In this document: positions 1 to 6,289 of the stretch, piece after piece
Numbering within the stretch: position 1 is the stretch's first letter
How the letters are laid out: every line of letters starts with the position of its first letter
Source: DATAYF01 sp036272735
Lineage (GTDB): Bacteria; Chloroflexota; Ktedonobacteria; Ktedonobacterales; Ktedonobacteraceae
Length of the DNA: 6,375 nt
Assembly: GCA_036272735.1 (NCBI GenBank)
Contig: DATAYF010000318.1
Coordinates: 1 to 6,375, forward strand
Direction: 5' to 3'
The notes under the pieces: model-generated
Seen by the model: the letters and a program-made list of their open reading frames with translations, nothing else
Databases searched by the model: none
What the model was told of the DNA's origin: nothing
Made by a program: the position numbers and the translations under genes

Positions 1-234
1 GGTATAGTCGGGAGTTCTGTATACTCGGCCAGCAAAGCTGCGGTTCATTCTCTCGCACGCACGCTCTCTGCTGGTATGGGTCGCCCTGAGGAAGTAGCCA
101 AAGTCGCACTCTTCCTCGCCTCCTCTGACTCCTCCTTTGTCGTGGGATCAGAAATCGCGGCTGACGGCGGTATAACAGCCAATATCAAGCAATCTCCGCT
201 GCGCACTCACGAAGTCCTCAAATCGCAGGCATAA
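1..234 (+). pseudogene. SDR-family oxidoreductase, 3' part, internally deleted
   Basis: This is the C-terminal part of a short-chain dehydrogenase/reductase, an NAD(P)-dependent Rossmann-fold enzyme; the 5' part lies outside the window. Frame 1 reads GIVGSSVYSASKAAVHSLARTLSA, with the catalytic Tyr-x3-Lys pair at codons 8 and 12. It then jumps directly to GMGRPEEVAKVALFLAS and the C-terminal VVGSEIAADGG motif. In ordinary family members about 50 residues lie between these blocks, including the RVN-VSPG strand and loop that close over the cofactor and substrate. They are missing here, without loss of frame, at about positions 72-78. The last 14 or so residues after DGG are also longer than usual. 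The substrate cannot be told. The protein is unlikely to fold as an active SDR, so I call it a deletion pseudogene; the family call is firm, the loss of function is inferred. Confidence 0.8.
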
Positions 235-255
235 TTTCCCACTATAAACAAACAA

Positions 256-293
256 CAATGGCCCCCTACCGCTTCTGCGGTAAAGGACCATTG
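256..293. terminator. Hairpin terminator between convergent genes
   Basis: The arms 256-272 and 277-293 pair at 14 of 17 positions around a TTCT loop. The hairpin sits between the end of the plus-strand SDR gene (234) and the end of the minus-strand paoC gene (326). Read on the minus strand it is followed by a T-rich stretch (TTGTTGTTTGTTTATAG), so it best fits as the terminator of the pao operon. On the plus strand only CTGTTTC follows, so it may work weakly for the SDR transcript too. Confidence 0.75.
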
Positions 294-325
294 CTGTTTC
301 ACCCATTGTACAAAACAAACGTGCC

Positions 326-2410
326 CTAAGAAAGCAGCTTATCGAGCGTAATCGGCAGGGCGCGCACGCGAATACCGGTGGCGTGATAGACAGCGTTGGC
401 AATGGCAGCGGCGGTGCCGACAATGCCAACCTCACCAATACCCTTCGCCCCCATCGGATTGATATAGGGGTCGTCTTCATCGATCCACGAGATATCGATG
501 GCTCCGACATCGGCATTGGTCGCGATGTGATACTCGGCGAAGTCGCGGTTCACGTAGTCGCCGAAGCGTGGGTCCATCACGCTTTCCTCGTGGAGTGCCA
601 TCGATAGGCCCATCGTCATGCCACCAAGAAACTGCGAACGAGCCGTCTTGGCGTTCATGATCCGACCAACCCCGAACACCCCGAGCAGGCGCGGCACACG
701 TACCTCACCACTGTCGAGGTTGACACGCACCTCGGCGAACTGCGCGCCAAACGCGTGCATGGCAAAGCGTTGCGCTTCAGGGTTCTCCCCGCATTCGCCT
801 GGAGCTTCAAGTCCCTCGTCGGGAATGACGCCGTGCTCTTCTGCTATGCGGGCACGCAGCTTGCGAGCAGCATCGACGATGGCCGTTCCCCACGAGGCCG
901 TACCCATCGAGCCACCGGCCAGCCAGGCACCTGGCAGCAAGCTATCGCCAATTTCAAGGTGCACCTGCTCCAGTGGAACTTCAAGCGCATCAGCGGCGAT
1001 CTGCGTGAGCACCGTCCAGGCCCCGGTCCCAATATCCCTGGCATCGATGAGCACACAGTAGTGTCCCGCACGATCAACGCGTGCAAGCGCGCTCGATGGC
1101 CTGCGGCGCGAGGGATAGGTCGAGGCCGCGACGCCGCTCCCGATCAGCCAGCGGCCATCAGTACGCATACCCGGTCGCGGGTCACGCACTTGCCAGCCGA
1201 AGCGCTCTGCCCCTTCGCGCAGGCACGCGACCAGCCCCCGGCTACTAAAGGGGTGCCCTGTTTCTGGATCAATGTCAGGCTCGTTGCGAATACGCAGCTC
1301 GACGGGGTCTATCTCGCAGGCGATGGCTAGCTCATCCATTGCCGACTCCAGCGCGAACATACCGGGACATTCGCCCGGCGCACGCATCCACGATGGCGTC
1401 GGCACATCGAGCCGCGCCAGTCGGTGCGTAGTCACACGGTTCGGAGCGGCGTACATCATTCGTGTGGCAACGGCCGTTTGCTCGGCAAACTCCTTGAGCG
1501 TCGAGGTCTGCTCCACAACATCATGGGTAATCGCCGTCAGTCGGCCATCTTTGCCCGCACCCAGGCGCACGCGCTGGATCGTTGGCGTGCGATAGCCGGT
1601 TACAGCAAACATCTGCTGCCGGGTAAGCGCAAACTTCACGGGACGGCCGACTACCTGGGAGGCCATCACGGCGAGAATGACGTGCGGATTCGCGCTACCT
1701 TTCGAGCCAAAGCCACCGCCGACATAGGGCGAGATCACGCGCACGCGCTCAGGCTCCAGTCCAAACACTTGAGCAACCTGGACCCGAATCATTTGCGCAC
1801 CCTGGTTCGAGTCGTACAGCGTGACACCATCGCCGCTCCAATGCGCCACCGTCGCGTGGGGTTCCATAGGATTATTATGGTACGCCGGAGTGCTATAGGC
1901 ATGATCGACGGTCACAGCCGCCGAGGCCAGCGCCCCCTCAACATCGCCGCTAACCGTGTCGGCCTCGTAGGCGGGATTGACACGGTCGGGTTTGTAAAGC
2001 TCGCTGCTGTCGGCGCGCAGCATGGCATTATGAAGCTGCTCCTCGTAGTGAACAACGACGGCCTCTGCTGCCTGGCGCGCAGCCTCCAACGTTTCGGCGA
2101 CCACCAGGGCCACGAACTGCCCGCGATACGCAACCTCGTTGGATTGCAATACCGCCAGTTCGGCCTCTTGCTGGGGCTTGAGGCGAGGGGCATTCTCGTG
2201 GGTAAGCACGGTCATCACACCAGGAATGGATTGGGCGACAGCGCTATCGATAGACACAATCCGGCCTCTGGCAATAGTGCTCTGCACCGGGAAGGCGTAC
2301 GCCACATCCTCGGGAGAGTGTTCAAAAGCGTAAGCCGCGCTGCCGGTGACTTTCTTCGGGCCATCAATACGGTCCAGGGGCTGGCCCACGACTCGTTGTT
2401 GAGTTATCAT
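326..2410 (-). CDS. paoC: Aldehyde oxidoreductase, molybdenum cofactor-binding subunit (PaoC-like)
   Basis: This is the large catalytic subunit of a xanthine oxidase family molybdoenzyme, 694 residues. It should oxidise aldehydes to acids with water as the oxygen source and pass the electrons to PaoA. The N-terminal a/b hammerhead domain covers about residues 7-130 (VGQPLDRIDGPKKVTGSAAYAFE). The cofactor-binding part includes GGGFG at 231-235, MRAPGE at 342-347 and DIGTGAWT at 459-466. The catalytic base is Glu660 in KGIGEVG, near the C terminus, which ends ATGIRVRALPITLDKLL as in E. coli PaoC. The ATG overlaps the paoB stop as ATGA, with GGGAGG seven bases upstream (2418-2423), which fixes the start and implies translational coupling. 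The segment around residues 515-530 looks about 30-40 residues shorter than in relatives. The real substrate is unknown; other XDH-family substrates are possible. Confidence 0.9.
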   Translation of the reverse strand: MITQQRVVGQPLDRIDGPKKVTGSAAYAFEHSPEDVAYAFPVQSTIARGRIVSIDSAVAQSIPGVMTVLTHENAPRLKPQQEAELAVLQSNEVAYRGQFVALVVAETLEAARQAAEAVVVHYEEQLHNAMLRADSSELYKPDRVNPAYEADTVSGDVEGALASAAVTVDHAYSTPAYHNNPMEPHATVAHWSGDGVTLYDSNQGAQMIRVQVAQVFGLEPERVRVISPYVGGGFGSKGSANPHVILAVMASQVVGRPVKFALTRQQMFAVTGYRTPTIQRVRLGAGKDGRLTAITHDVVEQTSTLKEFAEQTAVATRMMYAAPNRVTTHRLARLDVPTPSWMRAPGECPGMFALESAMDELAIACEIDPVELRIRNEPDIDPETGHPFSSRGLVACLREGAERFGWQVRDPRPGMRTDGRWLIGSGVAASTYPSRRRPSSALARVDRAGHYCVLIDARDIGTGAWTVLTQIAADALEVPLEQVHLEIGDSLLPGAWLAGGSMGTASWGTAIVDAARKLRARIAEEHGVIPDEGLEAPGECGENPEAQRFAMHAFGAQFAEVRVNLDSGEVRVPRLLGVFGVGRIMNAKTARSQFLGGMTMGLSMALHEESVMDPRFGDYVNRDFAEYHIATNADVGAIDISWIDEDDPYINPMGAKGIGEVGIVGTAAAIANAVYHATGIRVRALPITLDKLLS

Positions 2411-3399
2411 CGATCTTCCTCCCGTGTGAGGTCAAGCAACGTGCGTACAAGGATATTGCGTGCCAGCGGGACCTTGAAAGCATTGTCGCGCAACGATTGC
2501 GCGTCGGCCAGTTCAGCCTCGGCGGCACGACGAAATACCTCTTCGGTCGCGGGCGCACCGCGCAATACAGCCTCGGCCTTGCTGGCTCGCCAGGGCACAT
2601 GCGCAACTCCACCAAAGGCGATGCGTGCATCCTGAACCAGACCATCAACGACATCGATTGCCGCGGCAATTGAGACCAACGCGAACGCGTAAGATGCACG
2701 ATCGCGCACCTTGCGGTAGTGCGAGCGCGCCGCGAAAGACAGCGGCGGCAGGTCAACAGCCGTGATCAATTCACCATGCTCGAGCACTGTGTCACGCTGT
2801 GGTTCAGTGCCAGGGAGACGATGAAAGCTGGTCAGGGGGATAGTACGCTCGCCGTTTGGTCCAAGCACACGAACGATGGCATCCAGAGCCACCATCGCCA
2901 CAGCCATATCCGAAGGATGCGTCGCGACACACGCCTCGGAAGCCCCGAGGATCGCCAGGTTCCGTTGATAGCCCTCGCGCGCGGGGCAGCCACTGCCCGG
3001 CTCGCGTTTGTTGCACGGCTTCGAGACATCCTGAAAATAGACGCAACGCGTGCGCTGCAACAGATTTCCACCGGTCGTCGCCAGGTTGCGTAGCTGTCCC
3101 GAAGCACCCGCGAGCAGTGCCTGCGCCAGCATAGGATAGCGGGCGCGAATAGTCCGATCAGCCGCCAGGTCGCTGTTGCGTACAGCGGCACCGATGCGCA
3201 CACCGCCATCGGCCAGCAGTTCGACGCGGTTAGAGGCAAGGTGCGAGACATCGATGAGCACCTGCGGCTGCGCGACCCCCAGTTTCATCAGGTCAACGAG
3301 GTTCGTCCCACCGCCGAGAAACGTGCCCGCTGGCTCGCTGGCCAGCAGCGCGACGGCCGTAGCCGCATCGTCGGCTCGTTCGTAGCGAAAAGGCTCCAT
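2407..3399 (-). CDS. paoB: Aldehyde oxidoreductase, FAD-binding subunit with extra Fe-S cysteines (PaoB-like)
   Basis: This 330-residue protein is the FAD subunit, which takes electrons from PaoA and gives them to the final acceptor. FAD-binding motifs are GGGTN at 29-33 and TTGGN at 108-112, followed by the CO dehydrogenase flavoprotein C-terminal domain from about residue 225. Four cysteines at 119, 129, 138 and 157 (RTRC, KPCNKR, GSGC, SEAC) have the same spacing as those of E. coli PaoB, whose FAD subunit carries an unusual [4Fe-4S] cluster; that cluster is inferred here. The following ATHPSDMAVA block is also shared. The start codon overlaps the paoA stop (TAATG) and has AAGGAGG seven bases upstream (3407-3413). 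The end overlaps paoC by four bases. The family is clear from these motifs and the gene order. Confidence 0.92.
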   Translation of the reverse strand: MEPFRYERADDAATAVALLASEPAGTFLGGGTNLVDLMKLGVAQPQVLIDVSHLASNRVELLADGGVRIGAAVRNSDLAADRTIRARYPMLAQALLAGASGQLRNLATTGGNLLQRTRCVYFQDVSKPCNKREPGSGCPAREGYQRNLAILGASEACVATHPSDMAVAMVALDAIVRVLGPNGERTIPLTSFHRLPGTEPQRDTVLEHGELITAVDLPPLSFAARSHYRKVRDRASYAFALVSIAAAIDVVDGLVQDARIAFGGVAHVPWRASKAEAVLRGAPATEEVFRRAAEAELADAQSLRDNAFKVPLARNILVRTLLDLTREEDR

Positions 3400-3974
3400 T
3401 ACTCTCCCTCCTTATGCCGATCACCAACGAAGCTGTCGCTTCTACGCTTCGCGTCAGGTGATCGGATCGGTAGTACCTCCGCAATGGCCGGGACGATATT
3501 GGCGTAGGCCGCGCACCGGCACAGGTTGCCGCTCATACGCTCGCGAATCTCGTCGTCACTGAGGGGAACTTGCTCGGCATTAAGATCATCGGTTACCGCA
3601 CTCGGCCAGCCAGCCTCGACTTCGCGCAGCATCCCGACGGCTGAACAGATCTGTCCTGGGGTGCAGTAGCCGCACTGGAAAGCATCGTGCTTGATGAACG
3701 ACTGCTGCACAGGATGCAGGTGCTCATCGCTCGCCAGGCCCTCGATAGTCACGATCTCGGCATCCTGGTGCGCCACGGCCAGGGCGAGACAACTATTAAT
3801 GCGTCGACCATCGAGCAGCACAGTACAGGCACCACATTGCCCGTGATCACAGCCCTTTTTAGATCCGGTGAGACCGAGATGCTCGCGCAACGCGTCCAGC
3901 AGCGTCGTTCTAGGATCGATTGAGAGCCGGTGTCTTACTCCATTCACCTGTAGGGCAATGGAAAGATTCGTCAT
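3399..3974 (-). CDS. paoA: Aldehyde oxidoreductase, [2Fe-2S] subunit without Tat signal (PaoA-like)
   Basis: This 191-residue protein is the iron-sulfur subunit that carries electrons from the molybdenum centre to FAD. An N-terminal plant-ferredoxin-type domain binds one [2Fe-2S] cluster through Cys42, 47, 50 and 62 (GCDHGQCGACTV). The helical second domain binds another through Cys101, 104, 152 and 154 (FQCGYCTPGQ and GNLCRCAAYAN). The E. coli PaoA protein has a long Tat signal peptide before the ferredoxin domain; here the domain starts at residue 5. The AAGGAGT ribosome site just upstream fixes the ATG, and the in-frame sequence before it has no start codon or hydrophobic core. The enzyme is therefore predicted to be cytoplasmic. 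It is the first gene of the operon. The last 20 or so residues are a charged tail of no recognised role. Confidence 0.93.
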   Translation of the reverse strand: MTNLSIALQVNGVRHRLSIDPRTTLLDALREHLGLTGSKKGCDHGQCGACTVLLDGRRINSCLALAVAHQDAEIVTIEGLASDEHLHPVQQSFIKHDAFQCGYCTPGQICSAVGMLREVEAGWPSAVTDDLNAEQVPLSDDEIRERMSGNLCRCAAYANIVPAIAEVLPIRSPDAKRRSDSFVGDRHKEGE

Positions 3975-3980
3975 GAATGA

Positions 3981-3987
3981 ACTCCTT
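3981..3987 (-). promoter_or_regulatory. Shine-Dalgarno site of paoA
   Basis: AAGGAGT on the minus strand lies six to seven bases before the paoA ATG. It decides the start and so the absence of a Tat signal peptide. Confidence 0.8.
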
Positions 3988-4109
3988 ATGACTAGCTTTC
4001 TTTTCCATGGGATAGGAAGAAAGAGGAGAACTGTGCAACGGGATAAAGATACACAGAAGGGGATGCTGTTGTTTTCTCAGTACCTTACCTTTATGCTCAT
4101 CAGATCTTT

Positions 4110-4138
4110 ATTTTGTGATTACGAAATACCTTTGTCAA
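4110..4138 (-). promoter_or_regulatory. Candidate sigma70-type promoter of paoABC
   Basis: On the minus strand a perfect TTGACA (4133-4138) is followed after 17 bases by CAAAAT (4110-4115), which matches four of six consensus -10 bases. It would give an untranslated leader of about 130 bases before paoA. It starts directly after the hairpin at 4150-4169. Only the -35 box is strong, and no operator was recognised in the leader. Confidence 0.5.
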
Positions 4139-4149
4139 GAAGAAAACAG

Positions 4150-4169
4150 ACGGCCCTCGCGAGGGCCGT
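4150..4169. terminator. Palindromic hairpin terminator between iscB and paoA
   Basis: The 20-base stretch is a perfect palindrome: an 8-bp GC-rich stem (ACGGCCCT) around CGCG. On the minus strand it is followed by CTGTTTTCTTCTTG, a plausible U-tract, so it should stop transcription from the IscB element before it reaches paoA. On the plus strand a T-run follows about 10 bases later. Confidence 0.7.
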
Positions 4170-4206
4170 TGAGATGTTCCTTTTTCATGGATCGTGCGGC
4201 AGGATA

Positions 4207-4227
4207 CCCATTGCCTTCAGGCATGGG
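4207..4227. repeat. Right-end hairpin of the IscB element
   Basis: On the plus strand CCCATTGCC (4207-4215) pairs with GGCATGGG (4220-4227) around TTCA, with one bulged T. It overlaps the iscB stop codon (4217-4219). Terminal hairpins of this kind are what the HUH transposase of IS200/IS605 elements recognises. The bulge may mark decay. Confidence 0.6.
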
Positions 4228-5525
4228 AGGAATGCCGCTCCCCTTTCTCATAACTATATCCATCAGTACGATGAATACGCTGGCAATATTTGGAGGCAAT
4301 ACCTTGGATTGTTGTCTTTTTGATAGTAATGTTAAAGAAGCCACTAGAACGGACTGCGACTCGTCCAATGTGGGTTCCAGTCTTCTTCCCTGATGGGACG
4401 ATAGCCTTCACCATATCACCTGTCTGAAAACCCTGAACCTGTTTAGACTGCTTGGGTCCAGTGCGTGGAAATCCAAACTTGTCCATCCGGCACATCTGAC
4501 GCGACCCACGCCCATTGGCAGTGATAAGCAAAGGAACCACATCATGGGTCTGTAGCACATCAGGAGTGCTCTTGCCTACACAGGCAGCATCGATCCAATG
4601 CTCCTTGGGCAACCCTCGCATAGTTCGGTTGAACTTGGTGAGTCCACCACTGCCACATTCCACAAGGAGTTCCAACTCTTTCAATCGCACAAAGAGCATC
4701 CATCTGGTACTATTTACCGCCGCCGCATCTCTGAGTGGCGCTTTCGCCTGAGCGAGTATTTTCTTGAGGAGATCAGGCTTCTTTGCCAGGAATACCTTGA
4801 TATCCTGTGTGTCTTTGGTCTTGTTGCAGGTTCACAGGCTAGGCAGAGGTTACTCACTCTGTTGGTTCCGCCATTGGCACGAGGATGAATATGCTCAATC
4901 TGCAATGGGATCTCCTTCGCACCACAGTATGTACATTGCCTGTTCCACTTCTGTAAGAGGTATTCCCTGGCTTCATAGCCTGCCAAAGAGCCCTGTTGAT
5001 ATTGCACGCCTGTTATTTCGGGATTCTCCATCTTTTGTATGTCGAATTTCACTAACTCCATGCTAATGTCAGTGATCTTGCAGGCTTTGCATAGACGTTG
5101 CACCCAGGTCACAGCGTTGGCAACTCGACTCTCCAATGATGGTGGTATCCACCCCTTTGGCTTACATCGATTAGTCCATCTCGCTTTTCTGTAGCGGGTT
5201 TTGCGGTTTCGACGTGAGCGACGCACAGCACGTCGATCATCTAAAGCCGATTTGATTGCCTGCCCTCGATGAGACAGTTCAGCAGCAAACACCACTTCAC
5301 CAGAGGCATCATTGACGATAGCTAGCCCGGTGGTTTTTGCACCAGGATCGAGATTGATGCGCAATGGCTCAACCTGTGGCTGCTCTATCGCTGTTTTAAG
5401 CACAATGGTAAATGGATACGCTTGAGTACTGCTGCCCTGCCCTGTGAAAGCAGCATGCGTGCTCGACCAGGATGAACTGGATTGAGCGGTGTTCGATTGG
5501 TGTCTACTACAAAAACTTTACTCAT
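4217..5525 (-). pseudogene. iscB: IscB RNA-guided nuclease, two frameshifts
   Basis: IscB is the OMEGA-system nuclease ancestral to Cas9: it cuts DNA guided by an omega RNA. The gene starts at ATG 5525 (MSKVFVVDTNRTPLNPVHPG, the PLMP domain) and is split into three frames. A base is missing at 5418/5419 (AAG CG-TAT, expected K-R-Y-P-F) and another at 4828/4829 (GAA CC-TGC, expected CEPCN). Repaired, it has 436 residues: PLMP domain 1-50; RuvC-I LDPGAKTTG with Asp60; Arg-rich bridge helix about 98-116; RuvC-II SMELVKFD with Glu157; HNH about 190-240 with Cys198, Cys201, His212, Cys231 and Cys234; RuvC-III HWIDAA with His310 and Asp313; then a C-terminal domain. All catalytic residues survive, so the damage is recent. 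The second break falls in the HNH zinc site. GTG at 5403 could start the RuvC/HNH fragment, but that lacks the PLMP domain. Sequencing error is possible. Confidence 0.88.
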
Positions 5526-5771
5526 GCTTGCCCTTTCGGACCTCTGGTTTCCCAGGTAATGTTTACCTCGACAATGTTATGGAGCGGTTTAACATAGCAA
5601 GCACTTCCTTCACCCGTTCCAGATGTTTAACCTGCTACCGTAGAGGTTGGGGCTGGCAACGCACCCCAACGTACCTATTTCACTCCTAACGTAGCTAGGA
5701 CTTATCCTAGCTGAGTCTGGTCAAATTCAAGCTTGCGAACAAGCCTCCGGCTTCAGCCGGGGGTATTTGAC
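5526..5771 (-). ncRNA. Putative omega RNA (HEARO RNA) of the IscB element
   Basis: The 246 bases just upstream of iscB hold no gene but many hairpins, as expected for the HEARO/omega RNA that guides IscB. In minus-strand order: an outer 7-bp stem GTCAAAT/ATTTGAC (5765-5771 with 5720-5726) encloses CCGGC-TGAA-GCCGG (5747-5760) and GCTTG-TTCG-CAAGC (5731-5744). Next come a perfect 8-bp stem with a TAAG loop (5693-5712), a 7-bp stem GTTGGGG/CCCCAAC (5646-5652 with 5664-5670), a 9-of-10 stem (5586-5595 with 5623-5632), AGGTAA/TTACCT (5554-5568) and CTGG-GAAA-CCAG (5544-5555); the last two overlap by two bases, so may alternate. UUCG and GAAA tetraloops support selection for RNA structure. The identity rests on position and structure; no covariance model was run. 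It may extend into the iscB start. Confidence 0.75.
5720..5771 (-). repeat. Left-end multibranch stem of the IscB element
   Basis: The 7-bp arms at 5765-5771 and 5720-5726 close over two tetraloop hairpins (5747-5760 and 5731-5744). This is both the 5' part of the putative omega RNA and the likely left end recognised in transposition. Its first hairpin shares a C-TGAA-G apex with the right-end hairpin at 4207-4227. Confidence 0.55.
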
Positions 5772-5787
5772 GCTATTTATGCGGAAT
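5772..5787 (-). other. Inferred guide segment of the omega RNA
   Basis: In IscB systems the guide is about 16 nt at the 5' end of the omega RNA and comes from the DNA flanking the element. If the scaffold starts at 5771, the guide would read ATTCCGCATAAATAGC and would include the DUF2277 stop codon (TAA, 5777-5779). The edge may be off by several bases, so this is an inference from the element layout. Confidence 0.4.
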
Positions 5788-6070
5788 GCTGGGAATTGCC
5801 TGGAGGTCCAAATCTTTTCACAGTTCTTGCGCGAGCGCGTTCGATTTCGACCTCGCGGTTGCGCGGCTCGGCGCTGGTCACCAGCGAATCCAGCAGATTT
5901 TGAGCAGCCGCACTCACCTCCGCGACGGCACGATTGAACGCCGCTTCGTTTGCTTGCGCAGGCTTATTAAAGCCCGAAAGCTTTCTCACGAATTGGAGCG
6001 AGGCCTCCCGAATCTCCTCATTGCTAGCCGGGGGATCAAAATTGAACAGGGTCTTGATGTTTCGGCACAT
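5777..6070 (-). CDS. DUF2277 family protein
   Basis: This 97-residue protein matches the DUF2277 family, which has no known function. The family's N-terminal signature MCRNIKTLFNFDPPA is present, followed by LQFVRKLSGFNKP (about 26-38), NEAAFNRAV and LLDSLVTSAEPRNREVE (about 59-75), then an Arg-rich end (ARARTVKRFG). It looks mostly helical and soluble, with no signal peptide or membrane segment. The length is normal for the family. The MCRN start fixes the ATG at 6070, although the nearest ribosome-site-like sequences (AAAGG at 6084-6088, or AGAAAG close to the ATG) are weak. It lies between the IscB element, whose edge is about five bases past its stop, and a tnpB fragment upstream. It is not clearly in an operon with either. 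Confidence 0.88.
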   Translation of the reverse strand: MCRNIKTLFNFDPPASNEEIREASLQFVRKLSGFNKPAQANEAAFNRAVAEVSAAAQNLLDSLVTSAEPRNREVEIERARARTVKRFGPPGNSQHSA

Positions 6071-6099
6071 AGCTTTCTGCTACCTTTCTCATACTCACA

Positions 6100-6114
6100 A
6101 GTGTTCAGAACACT
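6100..6114. repeat. Perfect 15-base palindrome upstream of the DUF2277 gene
   Basis: AGTGTTCAGAACACT is a perfect inverted repeat around one base, about 30 bases before the DUF2277 start. It could be an operator for a dimeric regulator or a terminal hairpin of the neighbouring tnpB element. Nothing in the window decides between these. Confidence 0.45.
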
Positions 6115-6121
6115 CACGAGC

Positions 6122-6215
6122 GGTCAGTTGTTCCTGCTTCCTCGCGGGTTGCCACGGCACGGGAACCTTTGGATCAGCCCTCCCGTTTCGGTCTCACATC
6201 CGCTCCACAGGCGCT
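6122..6215 (-). pseudogene. Possible decayed C-terminal tail of TnpB
   Basis: Downstream of the tnpB stop, the minus strand reads SACGADVRPKREG (6215-6177) and then, one frame over, RADPKVPVPWQPARKQEQ (from 6181). Many TnpB proteins end with a tail holding an ACG block and a KQE block after the last RuvC motif, so this looks like such a tail separated by a stop and a frameshift. The match is to remembered family style only, over a short stretch. The rest of 6115-6289 shows no gene; in TnpB elements this area often holds the guide RNA and right end. Confidence 0.35.
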
Positions 6216-6289
6216 TTAACGTCATCGGTCGTAGCCACTACCCAGGACGGCCAACAGGCCAACAGTTAAGCCAGTTGGCGAAGCTTCTC

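Larger units (their letters stand above)
4207..5771 (-). mobile_element. IscB (ISC/HEARO, IS200/IS605-like) insertion element, non-autonomous
   Basis: The unit runs, on the minus strand, from a structured RNA region (from about 5771) through the iscB gene to a hairpin overlapping the iscB stop (4207-4227). This order, structured RNA then iscB then terminal hairpin, is the known layout of ISC elements. No tnpA tyrosine transposase is visible, so movement would need one supplied elsewhere. Both edges are inferred: the left from the outer RNA stem, the right from the hairpin; the true right end may extend some tens of bases towards 4180. The sequence is visibly less GC-rich than the pao operon beside it. 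Confidence 0.7.

Noticed and set aside
755..1330. A 191-codon open frame on the plus strand
   Set aside because: It is antisense to paoC, with composition typical of a shadow frame in GC-rich coding DNA and no family features.
1424..2635. A 403-codon open frame on the plus strand
   Set aside because: It lies antisense to paoC and crosses into paoB; it has no recognisable motifs, while the minus-strand genes match known families along their whole length.
2804..3251. Overlapping minus-strand open frames inside paoB
   Set aside because: They are out-of-frame readings of the same strand; the paoB frame carries the FAD and cysteine motifs.
3868..4323. A 151-codon plus-strand open frame across the paoA start and the intergenic region
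   Set aside because: It runs over the promoter, terminator and iscB end and shows no protein-like pattern.
4820..5425. Programmed ribosomal frameshifting to make full IscB
   Set aside because: Neither break has a slippery heptamer or an obvious stimulatory structure, and IscB proteins are normally made from one frame.
5526..5771. A CRISPR array or riboswitch as the source of the hairpins
   Set aside because: The stems are all different with no regular repeat-spacer spacing, and the position next to iscB explains the structure better as an omega RNA.
5934..6269. A 111-codon plus-strand open frame opposite DUF2277
   Set aside because: The minus strand has the clear DUF2277 signature; this frame has none.
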